Shown here piece after piece: positions 1 to 9,000 of a stretch of DNA of 64,000 nucleotides (position 1 is the stretch's first letter; each line of letters opens with the position of its first letter). The translations under genes were made by a program, and so were the position numbers. This DNA comes from Oscillospiraceae bacterium (GTDB taxonomy: Bacteria; Bacillota; Clostridia; Oscillospirales; Oscillospiraceae), in contig JAGAQA010000045.1 in the NCBI GenBank assembly GCA_017622995.1, positions 32,919 through 96,918 on the forward strand. Reading direction: 5' to 3'. The notes below the pieces were generated by a model. It saw only the letters and a program-made list of their open reading frames with translations, was not told the origin of the DNA and made no database searches.

Positions 1-884
1 TACACCGGGGCGGTCCAGCGGTCGGTCCGGTACATGATCTCCTCGGAGAAGTCGCAGAGGTTGCAGAAAATGGTGCCGCACATCATGCACACCAGCAGGG
101 GGGAGAAGCCGATGGACACGCCGGAGGCGAAGTCCAGCTCAACCTTGGAAAAGGCGGTACACAGGAACACAAAGGCCACCGCCAGGCTCAGCCGCTTGGA
201 GCGGGAGTTGAAGAACTTCTCCACCACGCTGAATACCCAACCCAGCATGGCGCCCATGGCCAGAGAGGCCACAATTTCAATGGCGGGATTCAGCAGAACG
301 GAAATAAGATTCACGGAGCCGGAGGTCAGGGCCTTGGCAATGCCGGTGGATACGGCAAAGACAATCAGGCCCACCGCGTCGTCCAGGGCTACGATGGGCA
401 GCAGAATGTTGGTCAGGGGGCCCTTGGCCTTGTACTGATTGATGACCATGACCGTGGCGGCAGGGGCCGTGGCAGTGGCGATGGCACCCAGCACAATGCA
501 GGTGGATACGGGCAGGGCATCACCCAGGAACAGATGCAGAATCAGCAGGCCCACATCCACAAAGGCGGTGGCGGCCAGTGCCTGGAAGATGGCAATGACG
601 GTAGCCTGACGGCCAATGTGCTTCAGCTCCTCCATCCGGAACTCGTTGCCGATGGAAAAGGCGATGAAGCCCAGGGAAACATCACTGATGAGGCTCAGCT
701 TTTCCACAAATTCGTAGGAGGGCAGGCCCAGATTGGGAATGCCCAGGGCGCCCAGGCACAGTGGGCCAATCAGCAGACCCGCCACCAGATAGCTGGTGAC
801 ATCGGGCAGATTATACCGGGAAGTCAGACGGGACAGGAAAAGGCCGGCAAACATGGCCAGGCCGATGGCAAGCAAGTATTCCAT
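1..884 (-). CDS. Cation:proton antiporter, CPA2/KefB-like (3' end outside window)
   Basis: The minus-strand frame opens at an ATG at 884 and runs off the left edge, so about 295 N-terminal residues are visible. The protein is a chain of hydrophobic helices. A GPLCLG segment near residue 40 and an LDDAVGL segment in the sixth or seventh helix match the ion-binding region of CPA2 Na+/H+ or K+/H+ antiporters. It should exchange protons for monovalent cations at the cytoplasmic membrane. No TrkA-N or TrkA-C domain can be checked because the C-terminus is missing. It diverges from the MscS gene, which suggests a shared role in ion and osmotic balance. Confidence 0.82.
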   Translation of the reverse strand, partial: MEYLLAIGLAMFAGLFLSRLTSRYNLPDVTSYLVAGLLIGPLCLGALGIPNLGLPSYEFVEKLSLISDVSLGFIAFSIGNEFRMEELKHIGRQATVIAIFQALAATAFVDVGLLILHLFLGDALPVSTCIVLGAIATATAPAATVMVINQYKAKGPLTNILLPIVALDDAVGLIVFAVSTGIAKALTSGSVNLISVLLNPAIEIVASLAMGAMLGWVFSVVEKFFNSRSKRLSLAVAFVFLCTAFSKVELDFASGVSIGFSPLLVCMMCGTIFCNLCDFSEEIMYRTDRWTAPV

Positions 885-923
885 ATCGAATGCCTCTTTT
901 CAAATTACTTCTTTTGCAGAGCT

Positions 924-951
924 ATTATACCATTCCGGGTTTGGGATGCAA
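924..951 (-). promoter_or_regulatory. Sigma-A-type promoter of the antiporter gene
   Basis: On the minus strand TTGCAT (946-951) lies 16 bp upstream of a perfect TATAAT (924-929), about 40 bp before the antiporter start codon. The -35 box has two mismatches and the spacer is slightly short. Confidence 0.5.
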
Positions 952-1070
952 GAGCCTGTATTTCACAAGATTTCTACGAGTTTCACAAAGCGAATTGTTT
1001 ATTTTTATGGAAGATGACGAAATGTAATCCGTTTTATCACCGGCGAACCCGGGGAAACGGACCGTTCCCC

Positions 1071-1099
1071 TTGAAAATACCGCCCAATCCGGATATAAT
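1071..1099 (+). promoter_or_regulatory. Sigma-A-type promoter of the MscS gene
   Basis: TTGAAA (1071-1076) and TATAAT (1094-1099) are separated by 17 bp and lie 30 bp upstream of the ATG at 1129. Confidence 0.7.
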
Positions 1100-1128
1100 A
1101 ACAAAAAACAAATCAAGGAAGGTCGCTT

Positions 1129-1968
1129 ATGGACAATATCAAAGAGGTATTTTTATCCTGGTTTTCCGGGGCGGGGAGTCACTTTTTAGACAACACCATC
1201 AGAGCGGTGCTGACCTTGGTGGTGGGCATTCTGCTGATCAAGGCGGTTCTGCGGCTGCTGAAAAGAGCCCTGGAAAAAACCAGGCTGGAAAAGGCGGCCT
1301 ATGGGCTGATTCTGTCCCTGACGAAAATCGGGCTGTACCTGCTTTTGGGACTGAGCCTGGCGGCAGGCCTGGGCATCGACGTCACCGGCTTTGTGGCTCT
1401 GGCCAGTGTGCTGACCCTGGCCGTTTCTCTGGCACTGCAGAATATGCTGACCAACGTGCTGGGGGGCTTTGCGCTGCTGACCACCCATCCCTTCCATTCC
1501 GGCGACTTCGTGGACATCGGCGATCAGTCCGGCACGGTGACGGCCATCGATATGACCTATACCCGGCTGATGACACCGGACAATAAGGTGGTGTGCATCC
1601 CCAACAGCACGGTGATGTCGGCTACGGTGGTGAACTATTCCGCCGGCGGCATCCGCCGGGCAGAGCTGAAGATCTCGGCCAGCTATGACGCCCCGACCCA
1701 AAAGGTCATCGACGCTCTGGTGCTGGCCGCTACGGTGGACAACGCCCTTTTGGAGCCTGCGCCCTTCGCGGCGGTGGAAAGCTATGGGGACAACGCCATT
1801 CAATACATCCTGCGGTTCTGGGCAAAAACCCCGGAATACTGGGACGTTTACTTCCAGGTCAACCAGCGGGTCAAGACGGTATTTGACCAGCAGGGAATCC
1901 AGATGACCTATCCACACCTGAACGTGCATCTGGATCCGCCGGAAGAATCTTCCGGGAATGGAACGTAA
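1129..1968 (+). CDS. Small-conductance mechanosensitive channel, MscS family
   Basis: This 279-residue protein has the MscS plan. Three N-terminal membrane helices lie at about residues 20-45, 57-80 and 86-110. The third is the glycine/alanine-rich pore helix, ending in LQNMLTNVLGGFALL. The beta-domain signature follows (FHSGDFVDIGDQSGTV, about residue 122), then a mixed alpha/beta C-terminal domain. Such channels open under membrane tension to release solutes after hypo-osmotic shock. The ATG follows AAGGAAGG at a normal distance. It is monocistronic, with its own promoter and a terminator at 2072. Confidence 0.93.
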   Translation: MDNIKEVFLSWFSGAGSHFLDNTIRAVLTLVVGILLIKAVLRLLKRALEKTRLEKAAYGLILSLTKIGLYLLLGLSLAAGLGIDVTGFVALASVLTLAVSLALQNMLTNVLGGFALLTTHPFHSGDFVDIGDQSGTVTAIDMTYTRLMTPDNKVVCIPNSTVMSATVVNYSAGGIRRAELKISASYDAPTQKVIDALVLAATVDNALLEPAPFAAVESYGDNAIQYILRFWAKTPEYWDVYFQVNQRVKTVFDQQGIQMTYPHLNVHLDPPEESSGNGT

Positions 1969-2071
1969 AAAACCGCATATCCTGTTTTCGGACGGCGGCG
2001 GAGGTTCAGCGGACTTTGTGACGACGAAGGCAAGCGTTCAGCCAAAGCAGTCCATAGCGAATTCGCGAAGA

Positions 2072-2101
2072 AGGGGTGCGCTTTGGCGCACTCCTTTTTT
2101 G
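2072..2101 (+). terminator. Rho-independent terminator after the MscS gene
   Basis: A 10-bp stem (2072-2081 with 2086-2095, one G-T pair) has a TTTG loop and is followed by a run of T. Confidence 0.8.
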
Positions 2102-2118
2102 CCAGACAAAGATTGCTT

Positions 2119-2147
2119 TTGACTTTTTTCCTCCTGTTTTGTATAAT
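2119..2147 (+). promoter_or_regulatory. Sigma-A-type promoter of the dnaD-like operon
   Basis: TTGACT (2119-2124), a 17-bp spacer and a perfect TATAAT (2142-2147) lie 32 bp before the first gene of a four-gene run. Confidence 0.78.
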
Positions 2148-2179
2148 AGGCAGAAGAATGTCTATGCGAGGAAAGAGTC

Positions 2180-3061
2180 ATGGTTGCAGCAGATCTAACG
2201 GTTCCTGAAAAGGATATGCGCAAGCTTCTGGCAGCGGCAAGCCCCGAGGCGGCGCTTTTGTACTTATATGTGAATGGGGGCAACGACCCGGAAAAGGCAG
2301 AGGAGGAGCTGCACCTGGCGTCTTCCCGCCTGTCCTGCGCCGCGGCTACCCTGCGGCAGCTGGGCCTGTGGCCGGAAAAACGGGTAACCCACATCGCCCC
2401 CGGGGAGCGGCCGGACTATACGGAAAAGGATGTGCTGTCCACCATGGAACAGGACTCCTCCTTCCGGGGGCTCTATGGGGAGGTCCAGCGGCTGCTGGGC
2501 AGAAACCTCAATACGGAGGAGCTGAAGATCCTCTTGGGCTTTGTCCGCTATCTGAATCTTCCGGCGGATGTGATTTCCGTCCTGGTCTGCTACTGCAAGG
2601 ACCGGGCCCGCCGCCGGGGTAGCTCCCGGAACCCCAGCCTGCGCACCATTGAAAAAGAGGCCTATGCCTGGGCGGAAGCCGGAATCGATACCGTGGAAGA
2701 GGCCTCCGCCTTTATCCAGGCCCAGAATGTCCGGGCCTCCCGGCTGGGTCAGCTGATGAAGGTTCTGCAGATCCGGGGTCGGAGTCTGACCGCCGCGGAA
2801 GAAAAGTATGCCCAGAGCTGGCTGGACATGGGCTTTGACAATGAGGCCCTGGCCATGGCCTATGAGCGCACCTGCCTCAATACCGGCGGGCTGAACTGGG
2901 CCTATATGAATAAGATTCTCCAGCGCTGGCATCAGGCGGGACTGCATACCGCCACAGCCATCCGCACCGGAGACAAGAAGGATTTGGACCGCCCCGCGGA
3001 GCGCAGGGCGCTGGATGAGGATGAGGCAGCCGCCATCAAGCGGATGTTCCAGGAGGGATAA
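2180..3061 (+). CDS. DnaD-domain primosome protein
   Basis: The 293-residue protein has an N-terminal winged-helix-like part (about residues 1-75) and a central DnaB/DnaD-type domain (about 100-180). In the latter, LNTEELKILLGFVRYL leads into a helix ending in the tyrosine/tryptophan motif EKEAYAWAEAGI that is typical of the family. A further DnaD-like repeat seems present near residues 190-260 (LTAAEEKYAQSWLDMGF). DnaD proteins remodel origin DNA and help load the replicative helicase. The next gene, only 3 bp downstream, is a DnaC-type loader, which supports this role. Confidence 0.85.
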   Translation: MVAADLTVPEKDMRKLLAAASPEAALLYLYVNGGNDPEKAEEELHLASSRLSCAAATLRQLGLWPEKRVTHIAPGERPDYTEKDVLSTMEQDSSFRGLYGEVQRLLGRNLNTEELKILLGFVRYLNLPADVISVLVCYCKDRARRRGSSRNPSLRTIEKEAYAWAEAGIDTVEEASAFIQAQNVRASRLGQLMKVLQIRGRSLTAAEEKYAQSWLDMGFDNEALAMAYERTCLNTGGLNWAYMNKILQRWHQAGLHTATAIRTGDKKDLDRPAERRALDEDEAAAIKRMFQEG

Positions 3062-3064
3062 ACC

Positions 3065-4054
3065 ATGGGATACAGTGCGGAAGTGGTTCGTCGGGCCAGA
3101 GCCCGGCTGGCCCAGGAGAAGGAAGACCGGGAGTCCGAAAACCGGCAGCATCTGGCCCTTGCCTATGAAAAGGTGCCCCGTATCCGGGAAATCGACCACG
3201 AGCTTCGGGTGACCATGGCGAAGACGGCCCAGGCGGCCTTTCTTTCCGGCAGTGACGGCCGGGACGCGCTGCTTGCTCTGCGGGAGCAGAACAAGGGGCT
3301 GCAGCAGGAGCGGGAACGGCTGGCCAGGGAAAACTTTGAAGAGGGGTTCCTGGACGATGCGCCCATCTGCGCCGTCTGCGGCGGCAGCGGCTATGTGGGT
3401 ACTGCCATGTGCCAATGTCTGACGGAGCTGTGCCGTCAGGAGCAGAAGCGGGAGGTCAGCATCCTTTCCGGCAGCCGGGACAGCTTCTCCCATTTTGAGC
3501 TCAGCTATTACCCGGACCGGCCGGATCCCAAATACGGCGTCAGCCCCCGGACGGTGATGGAGAAAAATTTGCGGGACTGTCGGAACTATGCCGCCACCTT
3601 TTCCGCCAAAAGCGAAAATCTGCTGTTTTCCGGCAACACCGGGCTGGGGAAAACCTTCCTCTCCGGCTGCATTGCCCGGACCGTGGCGGACCGGGGCTTC
3701 AGTGTTGCCTACGAGACGGCCAGCCGCTTTTTTAACAAAATGGAGCGGGCCCGGTTTGAACGGGACGAACAGTGCCGCCTGGAAACGGAGGGCGCCCTTG
3801 CCGCGGACCTTTTGATTCTGGATGATCTTGGTACGGAGATGACCGGCCAGTTTACCAGCGTTGCCCTGTACAGCCTGATCAATGACCGGCTCCTGGCGGG
3901 AAAGCCCACCATCATCTCCACCAACCTGACCACGGAGGAAATCGCCCGGCGCTATACCCCCCAGATCGCGTCCCGGCTTCGGGGAAGCTACAAGCGGGTG
4001 CCCTTTGTAGGGGAGGATATTCGCATTCTGAAAAACGGAGGCACGGCCCTGTGA
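3065..4054 (+). CDS. DnaC/DnaI-like helicase-loader ATPase
   Basis: This AAA+ protein of 329 residues is the likely helicase loader. It has an N-terminal helical region, a zinc-binding cluster near residues 101-119 (CAVCGG then CQC), Walker A GNTGLGKT at residue 190, Walker B LILDDLG with acidic residues at 253-254, and an arginine-rich sensor-2-like end (ASRLRGSYKRV). The size and the zinc cluster fit Firmicute DnaI/DnaC rather than transposon IstB, and no transposase is nearby. Its last bases overlap the GTG start of the following phosphatase gene. Confidence 0.87.
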   Translation: MGYSAEVVRRARARLAQEKEDRESENRQHLALAYEKVPRIREIDHELRVTMAKTAQAAFLSGSDGRDALLALREQNKGLQQERERLARENFEEGFLDDAPICAVCGGSGYVGTAMCQCLTELCRQEQKREVSILSGSRDSFSHFELSYYPDRPDPKYGVSPRTVMEKNLRDCRNYAATFSAKSENLLFSGNTGLGKTFLSGCIARTVADRGFSVAYETASRFFNKMERARFERDEQCRLETEGALAADLLILDDLGTEMTGQFTSVALYSLINDRLLAGKPTIISTNLTTEEIARRYTPQIASRLRGSYKRVPFVGEDIRILKNGGTAL

Positions 4055-4695
4055 AAATCGGTATTCTGTTTGACCTGGACGGAACGCTCCTCAATACTCT
4101 GGAGGATCTCTGCGACGGCGTCAATTACGTTATGGACAGCCTGGGCTATCCCCGGCGGACCCTGGAAGAAACCCGGCAGTTTGTGGGAAACGGCGCGGCA
4201 AGGCTCCTTGCCCTGGCAGTGCCCCAGGGGGTTGACTCCGGGGAGGCGCTGAGGCGTTTCCAGGCCTATTATCCGGCCCACTGCCGGATCAAGACGGCGC
4301 CCTATCCCGGAATCCCGGAGGCGCTTCGCACTCTGGCGGCCCGGTATCCGGTGGCCGTTGTCTCCAACAAACCGGATACAGCGGTGAAGCCCCTGTGCGC
4401 CGATTACTTCCCCGGGATTTTTTCCCTGGGGGAGAAGACCGGCTGCCCCAGAAAGCCCGCCCCGGAAATGGTGTATGCTGCCATGGCTGCCATCGGCGCG
4501 GAAACCTGCATTTATGTGGGGGACAGTGAGGTGGACGTTCTGACCGCCCGAAACGCCGGGGTTCCCTGCCTCAGTGTGACCTGGGGCTTCCGGAAGCAGG
4601 AGGAAATCACCGGCGGCACCCATTTCTGCCACAGCACGGACAATCTGGTGCCCATGCTGGAAAACATGATGGAGGCGCTCCAAAATGGCCAATGA
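4051..4695 (+). CDS. HAD-family phosphatase, phosphoglycolate phosphatase-like
   Basis: The 214-residue protein begins with the HAD motif I FDLDGTLL. A helical cap, a motif II threonine/serine region (VAVVSNKPD) and the motif III/IV stretch KPAPEMVY...GDSEVDVLTA follow. It hydrolyses a small phosphate monoester, and phosphoglycolate is the usual prediction for this subgroup. Substrate specificity cannot be read from sequence. The start is GTG, overlapping the TGA of the ATPase gene, which indicates translational coupling. Confidence 0.85.
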   Translation: MKIGILFDLDGTLLNTLEDLCDGVNYVMDSLGYPRRTLEETRQFVGNGAARLLALAVPQGVDSGEALRRFQAYYPAHCRIKTAPYPGIPEALRTLAARYPVAVVSNKPDTAVKPLCADYFPGIFSLGEKTGCPRKPAPEMVYAAMAAIGAETCIYVGDSEVDVLTARNAGVPCLSVTWGFRKQEEITGGTHFCHSTDNLVPMLENMMEALQNGQ

Positions 4696-5260
4696 ATTCT
4701 ACGCCCTGCTGGGCCGGATGCGGAATATTACCCGGTGGGGGCTGATGCGCAATACCTTTTCCGAAAATGTTCAGGAGCACAGCCATCAGGTGGCGGTGCT
4801 GGCCCACGCCCTGGCCCTGATCCGCCGGGAAATTCTCCACCTGCCCGGGCCGGACCCGGAGAAATGCGCCGTGGCGGCCCTGTATCACGATGCCTCGGAG
4901 ATCCTGACCGGGGATATGCCCACCCCCATCAAGTATTACAACCCGGAGCTGCGCAATGCCTACAAGGCGGTGGAGAAGGTGGCCGGGAACAAGCTGCTGG
5001 ATATGCTGCCCCAGGAGCTGCGCGCCAGCTACGAAGCCTATGTGCTGGAAAGCGACCGGGAGCTGGAGCCCATTGTGAAGGCCGCGGACAAGCTGGCTGC
5101 CCACATCAAGTGCATTGAGGAGCTGAAAGCCGGGAACAGTGAGTTTTCCACGGCGGCCACCCAGACCCTGGAGGCCCTGCGGGGGGCCTGCCGGGAGGAG
5201 CTCACCTGGTTCCTGGACAACTGCCTGGAGCCCTTCAGCCGGAACCTGGATCAGCTGTAA
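4685..5260 (+). CDS. HD-domain 5'-nucleotidase, YfbR-like
   Basis: This 191-residue protein carries the YfbR-type HD signature. The N-terminal MRNTFSENVQEHSHQVAVLA supplies the first metal-binding histidine, YHDASEILTGDMPTPIKYY supplies the HD pair, and a conserved acidic helix (VKAADKLAAHIKC) follows. YfbR enzymes remove phosphate from deoxynucleoside 5'-monophosphates. The gene overlaps the phosphatase gene by 11 bp and ends the operon. The window also holds a large deoxynucleoside salvage cluster, but a direct link is only inference. Confidence 0.85.
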   Translation: MANEFYALLGRMRNITRWGLMRNTFSENVQEHSHQVAVLAHALALIRREILHLPGPDPEKCAVAALYHDASEILTGDMPTPIKYYNPELRNAYKAVEKVAGNKLLDMLPQELRASYEAYVLESDRELEPIVKAADKLAAHIKCIEELKAGNSEFSTAATQTLEALRGACREELTWFLDNCLEPFSRNLDQL

Positions 5261-5263
5261 TTC

Positions 5264-5292
5264 TTGACGGAAGGGGAATTGTGTGGTATGAT
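5264..5292 (+). promoter_or_regulatory. Promoter of tRNA-Leu
   Basis: TTGACG (5264-5269), a 17-bp spacer and TATGAT (5287-5292) end 18 bp before the mature tRNA 5' end. Confidence 0.7.
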
Positions 5293-5310
5293 TCCCTATG
5301 AACTCCATAA

Positions 5311-5398
5311 GCCGCTATGGTGGAATTGGTAGACACCCGAGACTTAAAATCTCGTTCTGGTTTCCAGAGTACCGGTTCGAGCCCGGTTAGCGGCACCA
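5311..5398 (+). tRNA. tRNA-Leu (anticodon UAA), CCA encoded
   Basis: The 88-nt gene folds as a class II tRNA. The acceptor pairs GCCGCTA with TAGCGGC, followed by discriminator A and an encoded CCA. The D arm reads TGGTGGAATTGGTAGACAC, the anticodon loop CTTAAAA carries TAA, a long variable arm follows, and the T arm contains GGTTCGAGCC. The long variable arm and the anticodon fix it as leucine. Confidence 0.97.
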
Positions 5399-5406
5399 TT
5401 TTCCTG

Positions 5407-5440
5407 ATCTCAGAGCAGTTTTTCTGCTCTGAGATTTTTA
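5407..5440. terminator. Bidirectional terminator between tRNA-Leu and the integrase remnant
   Basis: A perfect 12-bp stem (5407-5418 with 5424-5435) with a TTTTT loop has T-rich sequence on both sides, so it can end the tRNA transcript and the opposing integrase transcript. Confidence 0.85.
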
Positions 5441-5749
5441 CATTTCGGGTAGGATTGCAATGATGGCATTGGCAGAAGACAGCTTGTTGTTTTCGTCCAG
5501 ATGGGTGTAGATATTAGCTGTCGTTCCGATTGTACTGTGTCCAAGCCATGCCTGAATCTCTTTCAAGCTGACTCCCTGAGCGAAGAGAAGTGAAGCACAG
5601 CTATGACGAAGATCATGGAATCTGATATGTGGCAGGTTATTTGCCTTGAGAACAGCGGAGAAGTGTGCAGTCACGAAACCCGGCTTGACGATTTCACCTA
5701 TCGCATCTTTCAGAATAATGCAAGTAGCAATTAACGCATCAGGAGGCAA
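5438..5749 (-). pseudogene. Truncated tyrosine recombinase (phage/ICE-type integrase), C-terminal part only
   Basis: Only about 100 residues of the catalytic domain remain. The box II arginine and histidine are in FHDLRHSCASLL, the next histidine is in WLGHST, and the tyrosine nucleophile is in IYTHLD near the C-terminus. Complete enzymes of this family have about 350-400 residues, so the SAM-like DNA-binding domain and the first catalytic arginine are missing. Homology fades at the 26-bp repeat (5729-5754), which marks the break. The 3' end lies 40 bp from the tRNA-Leu 3' end, the usual place for an integrase beside its attachment site. It is probably non-functional. Confidence 0.82.
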
Positions 5750-5754
5750 TTATG
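5729..5754 (+). repeat. 26-bp direct repeat, left copy
   Basis: This 26-base sequence, which ends in a Shine-Dalgarno-like AGGAGG and an ATG, recurs exactly at 9406-9431. The pair brackets a 3.65-kb segment holding the large secreted protein gene. Flanking bases differ on both sides, so the match stops sharply. Confidence 0.9.
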
Positions 5755-5961
5755 CCCCCGGAATCTCCGCGGCATATGATCATCCGACTGCCCTGCCGAA
5801 GAGAGGACTTTCCGTTGGGAGTCTCAGCGTGGAAGTCAATCCGGGGTATATCGGGCAGGTTCTCCAACAGAAAGGGGCTGCCGGTGCGTGCCAAAGAGAT
5901 TCTGCGCCGGTGTGGGATGGTTCTTCGCAGCTTCGGCGGTATGAAATGTGCCGGGGCGTAA
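5752..5961 (+). other. Short open frame started by the duplicated ribosome site; probably spurious
   Basis: A 69-codon frame begins at the ATG inside the left 26-bp repeat, behind AGGAGG, and stops inside the terminator hairpin at 5947-5972. The product is arginine-rich and basic and I recognise no family. The translation signals belong to the repeat, whose other copy starts a different small frame at 9429. This frame may therefore be an accidental fusion of a copied start site to non-coding DNA. Confidence 0.3.
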
Positions 5962-5976
5962 GCCCCGGCACAGGTT
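5947..5976. terminator. Terminator hairpin at the 3' end of the large secreted protein gene
   Basis: A perfect 11-bp GC-rich stem (5947-5957 with 5962-5972) with a GTAA loop lies 40 bp beyond the minus-strand stop codon at 6012. The T-tract is longer on the plus side (GGTTTT) than on the minus side (TTTC). Confidence 0.65.
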
Positions 5977-6011
5977 TTCATTTGGGTGATTCCGTTCTTC
6001 CCGTCAGCAAA

Positions 6012-9000
6012 TTACTGGACGACACGCACAACAAACCAGCTGTTGGAAATATGAGCACAGTCGCCCAGCTCCACTTCGCGGGTTGTTTCGTTGAAGAACA
6101 CGTAGATGTCCTGACCATAGTAGATACCGAAGGTGCCTACCATGCCATTGTCCGCGTGGATGCAGACCAGATCGCCGGGCTTTACCATGGTGTTGTCAAT
6201 GCGCACGCCGTTCTTCGCCACATCCTCGGGTCTGGTGCTGCTGAGATCCAGCTTGATGCCGAAGCGGGCGTAGACCAGTCTCACAAATTCCGCGTTGGTC
6301 ATGGCGTCGTTGTTCTCAGAGAAGCCGGGCATCAGAGGACCAACCAGGCTGTAAGCGTACCTCGCAATGGTCAGACCGAGATTGCGATAGGTGGGCTCGA
6401 TGTACTCGTCTTCCTCGGGGAAGGTGTTGGCAATCTTGCGAGCCTCCAGAGCGGCCTGCGCGGCGGCAATGGCGTTCTTGATGGCCGCATTTGCAGCCGC
6501 GAGCGCCTCATCGGCCTTCTTGCTGGCATCCTCGTAGGCCTTCTTTGCAGCCTCAACCAGGCTCTTGTCGGTCTCGTAGCTGCCCGCCAGTTCCTCGTAG
6601 GCCTTCAGAGCAGCCTCAGCATCCTTCTGAGCCTTCACCGCCAGATCTTTCAGGTTGGCAGCATTATTCACAGCCTGCTCAGCCAGCTTCTCCTTGGCGG
6701 CAGCCTCCAGGAAAATAAGCTCCTTATCCGCATACTCCTTCGCGGCGGCATCCACAGCCTGACCCTTCTCGGTCAGTTTCTTCTTCGCATCTTCAATGGC
6801 CTTGTTCAGATCTTCGACGGCCTTTTCATGGACGGCATCCAGAGTCTTCTCAACGGCCTTGAGAATGGCCTCACGGGTCTTGGCGGAAACGCCGCTGTTG
6901 GCCAGCAGATTGATGGTGTTCTTGACATCTTCAAGGTCAACACCATCCTGGAGACCGGCGATGACGTTCAGCATTTCCTTGCCGGAATTGGTGATATTAT
7001 CAACATTGACGCTCTGCAGCTTTTCGAGTTCTTTCTCCTCATCCTCGGTCAGGGGCTCACCGCCGCCGAAAGGCAGATTGGCAAGGGCCTTCTTTGCTTC
7101 CAGCTGAATCCTTCTCGTAACGACGTCAGTAACGGTTACATCGGGATCTTCGCCGATTGCAATCTGAATCACGCCGCGCAGGAGCTGGTCGGCAAGATCG
7201 CCATTGAGCTTCTTGTCCAGTTCGCCGATCTGCTGATTCAGCGCATTGACCTCCTCCTGCTTCGCGACCTTGATTTCACCATTCTCGGTCTTGATTCCTT
7301 CCAGGGTGTCCTTGGTTTCGTTATAGGTCTTCTCAGCCGCATTGAACTTGTCCGTTGCGTCCTTGAGTGCCTGCTCCTTCTCCGCAAGGTTTTCTTCGGC
7401 CTTCTCAGCCTCTGCCCACTTATCGGTGATGGTGTTGGAGTTTGTGCCGATGGCAGTATCTTCGGTTTCAAAGTGAGAGAGCGTGGTATCAACGACAGCG
7501 AGTCTGATCTCTTTCGTAAAGGGATAACTTGTGGTAGGGACAGTAATGTAGAAACCCTCAGCATCAGACTTGAGCAATACGCCGAAGACTTTGCCCGTAT
7601 CTACAACATATGTGTATTCGTAGGGGGACCATTTACTGCCGAAGCCAGTGCGTACTACTTTAATAGCGTATGCATTCTGGTTTTCATCATACGCTTTGTA
7701 GACAGTTGTGCCCTGATTCTTGTTGTATTCCTCTTCTGCACCGGGAATACTGTCGACCTCTGTTTCGGTAACGAGTTCTGTTTTGTAATACTGCAGGTAA
7801 TTCGTTTCCTTTACAACATTTCCCTCCTCATCAAGCTCGGTTTTGACATCGGTTTTAACCTCGTAGTAGGTCTTGTTTCCGTCTGCTTCTTCCACATAGA
7901 AAATGTCGTCTTTTCCTTCGACCCATGTGATCTTGCCCAGCTCGTTCTCGGAGAGCTTGTCGCCCAGCACCTGCTCGGTCAGCTGCTGCTTCTGCTCAGC
8001 AGTTGCGGTACCATCGGCAACAGCAGCCTGCAAATCCTTCATCTGCTGCGCTTTGCCCTCTTCCTCAGCCTCTTTCTTGGCATCCAGGATAGTCTGCGCA
8101 TTATTCTTGATATTCTGCGCTTTGTCTTTTGCTGCCTGTGCCTCTTCCAGAGCTTTCTTTGCCTGCGGGTATTCCGCATCTTCCTTGTCCAAAGCGTCCA
8201 GCTTTGCCTGGGCATCCGCGATGGCAGCATCTGCACCGGCAATGGCCGCGTCCAGCTCCTCGACCTGAGCCTGCAGATCGTCCAGCTCGCCCTGATAGTA
8301 GTCCACAACCTTACCGGCGGCGTCAACGGCCACCTTGGAAGCCGCCAGAGCGGCGCCGGTGACGACAGTGGTCGCGGTCTTTTCGGCCACGTTCACAGTG
8401 TTGTCCTTGATGGCCTGCTCCAGATCAGCAGCAGCCTTATCCAGCTCTTCCTTCGCCGCGTCGGCATCTGCCTTAGCGCTGTTGGCAGCTTCCTCAGCGG
8501 CCTTCTCGGCGGCAACCATCTCGTCGTACTTGTCCTGCGCGCGCTTAGCGGCTTCGGCAGCCTTCGCCTGCGCGGCTTCCAAGTCTTCTACGCCCAAATC
8601 CAGCAGCGCCTTGGCTTCGGCGTCTGCTTCCTCAGCGGCCTTCTTGGCGGCCTCGTAGGCATCCTTTGCGTCCTGTGCCTTCTGGGCAGCTACAGCGGAC
8701 TGAACCTGTGCATCGGCGGCAGCCTGATCGGCAGCCGCGCTGGCTTCCTCTGCCTTCTCAGCGGCGTGCTCAGCCTTGTCTTTGCTGTTGGTGCCCTTGG
8801 CAGCATCCAGTGCGTCCTCGGCAGCCTTCTCGGCATCGGCGGCAGCCGCAGCGTCCTCGGCAGCCTTGTCAGCGGCAGCCGCAGCGTCCTCGGCAGCGTC
8901 CTCAGCCTTCTCAGCCCGCTCCGCATTGTCGGCATTGGTGCCTTCAACGATGCTCTCCGCGTCATTCAGCTTATTCTCGGCCAGCTGCTCGTTTGCCGCG

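Noticed and set aside
3065-4054. IstB-type transposition helper ATPase
   Set aside because: It is coupled to a DnaD gene, has the DnaI-type zinc cluster, and no IstA transposase is present.
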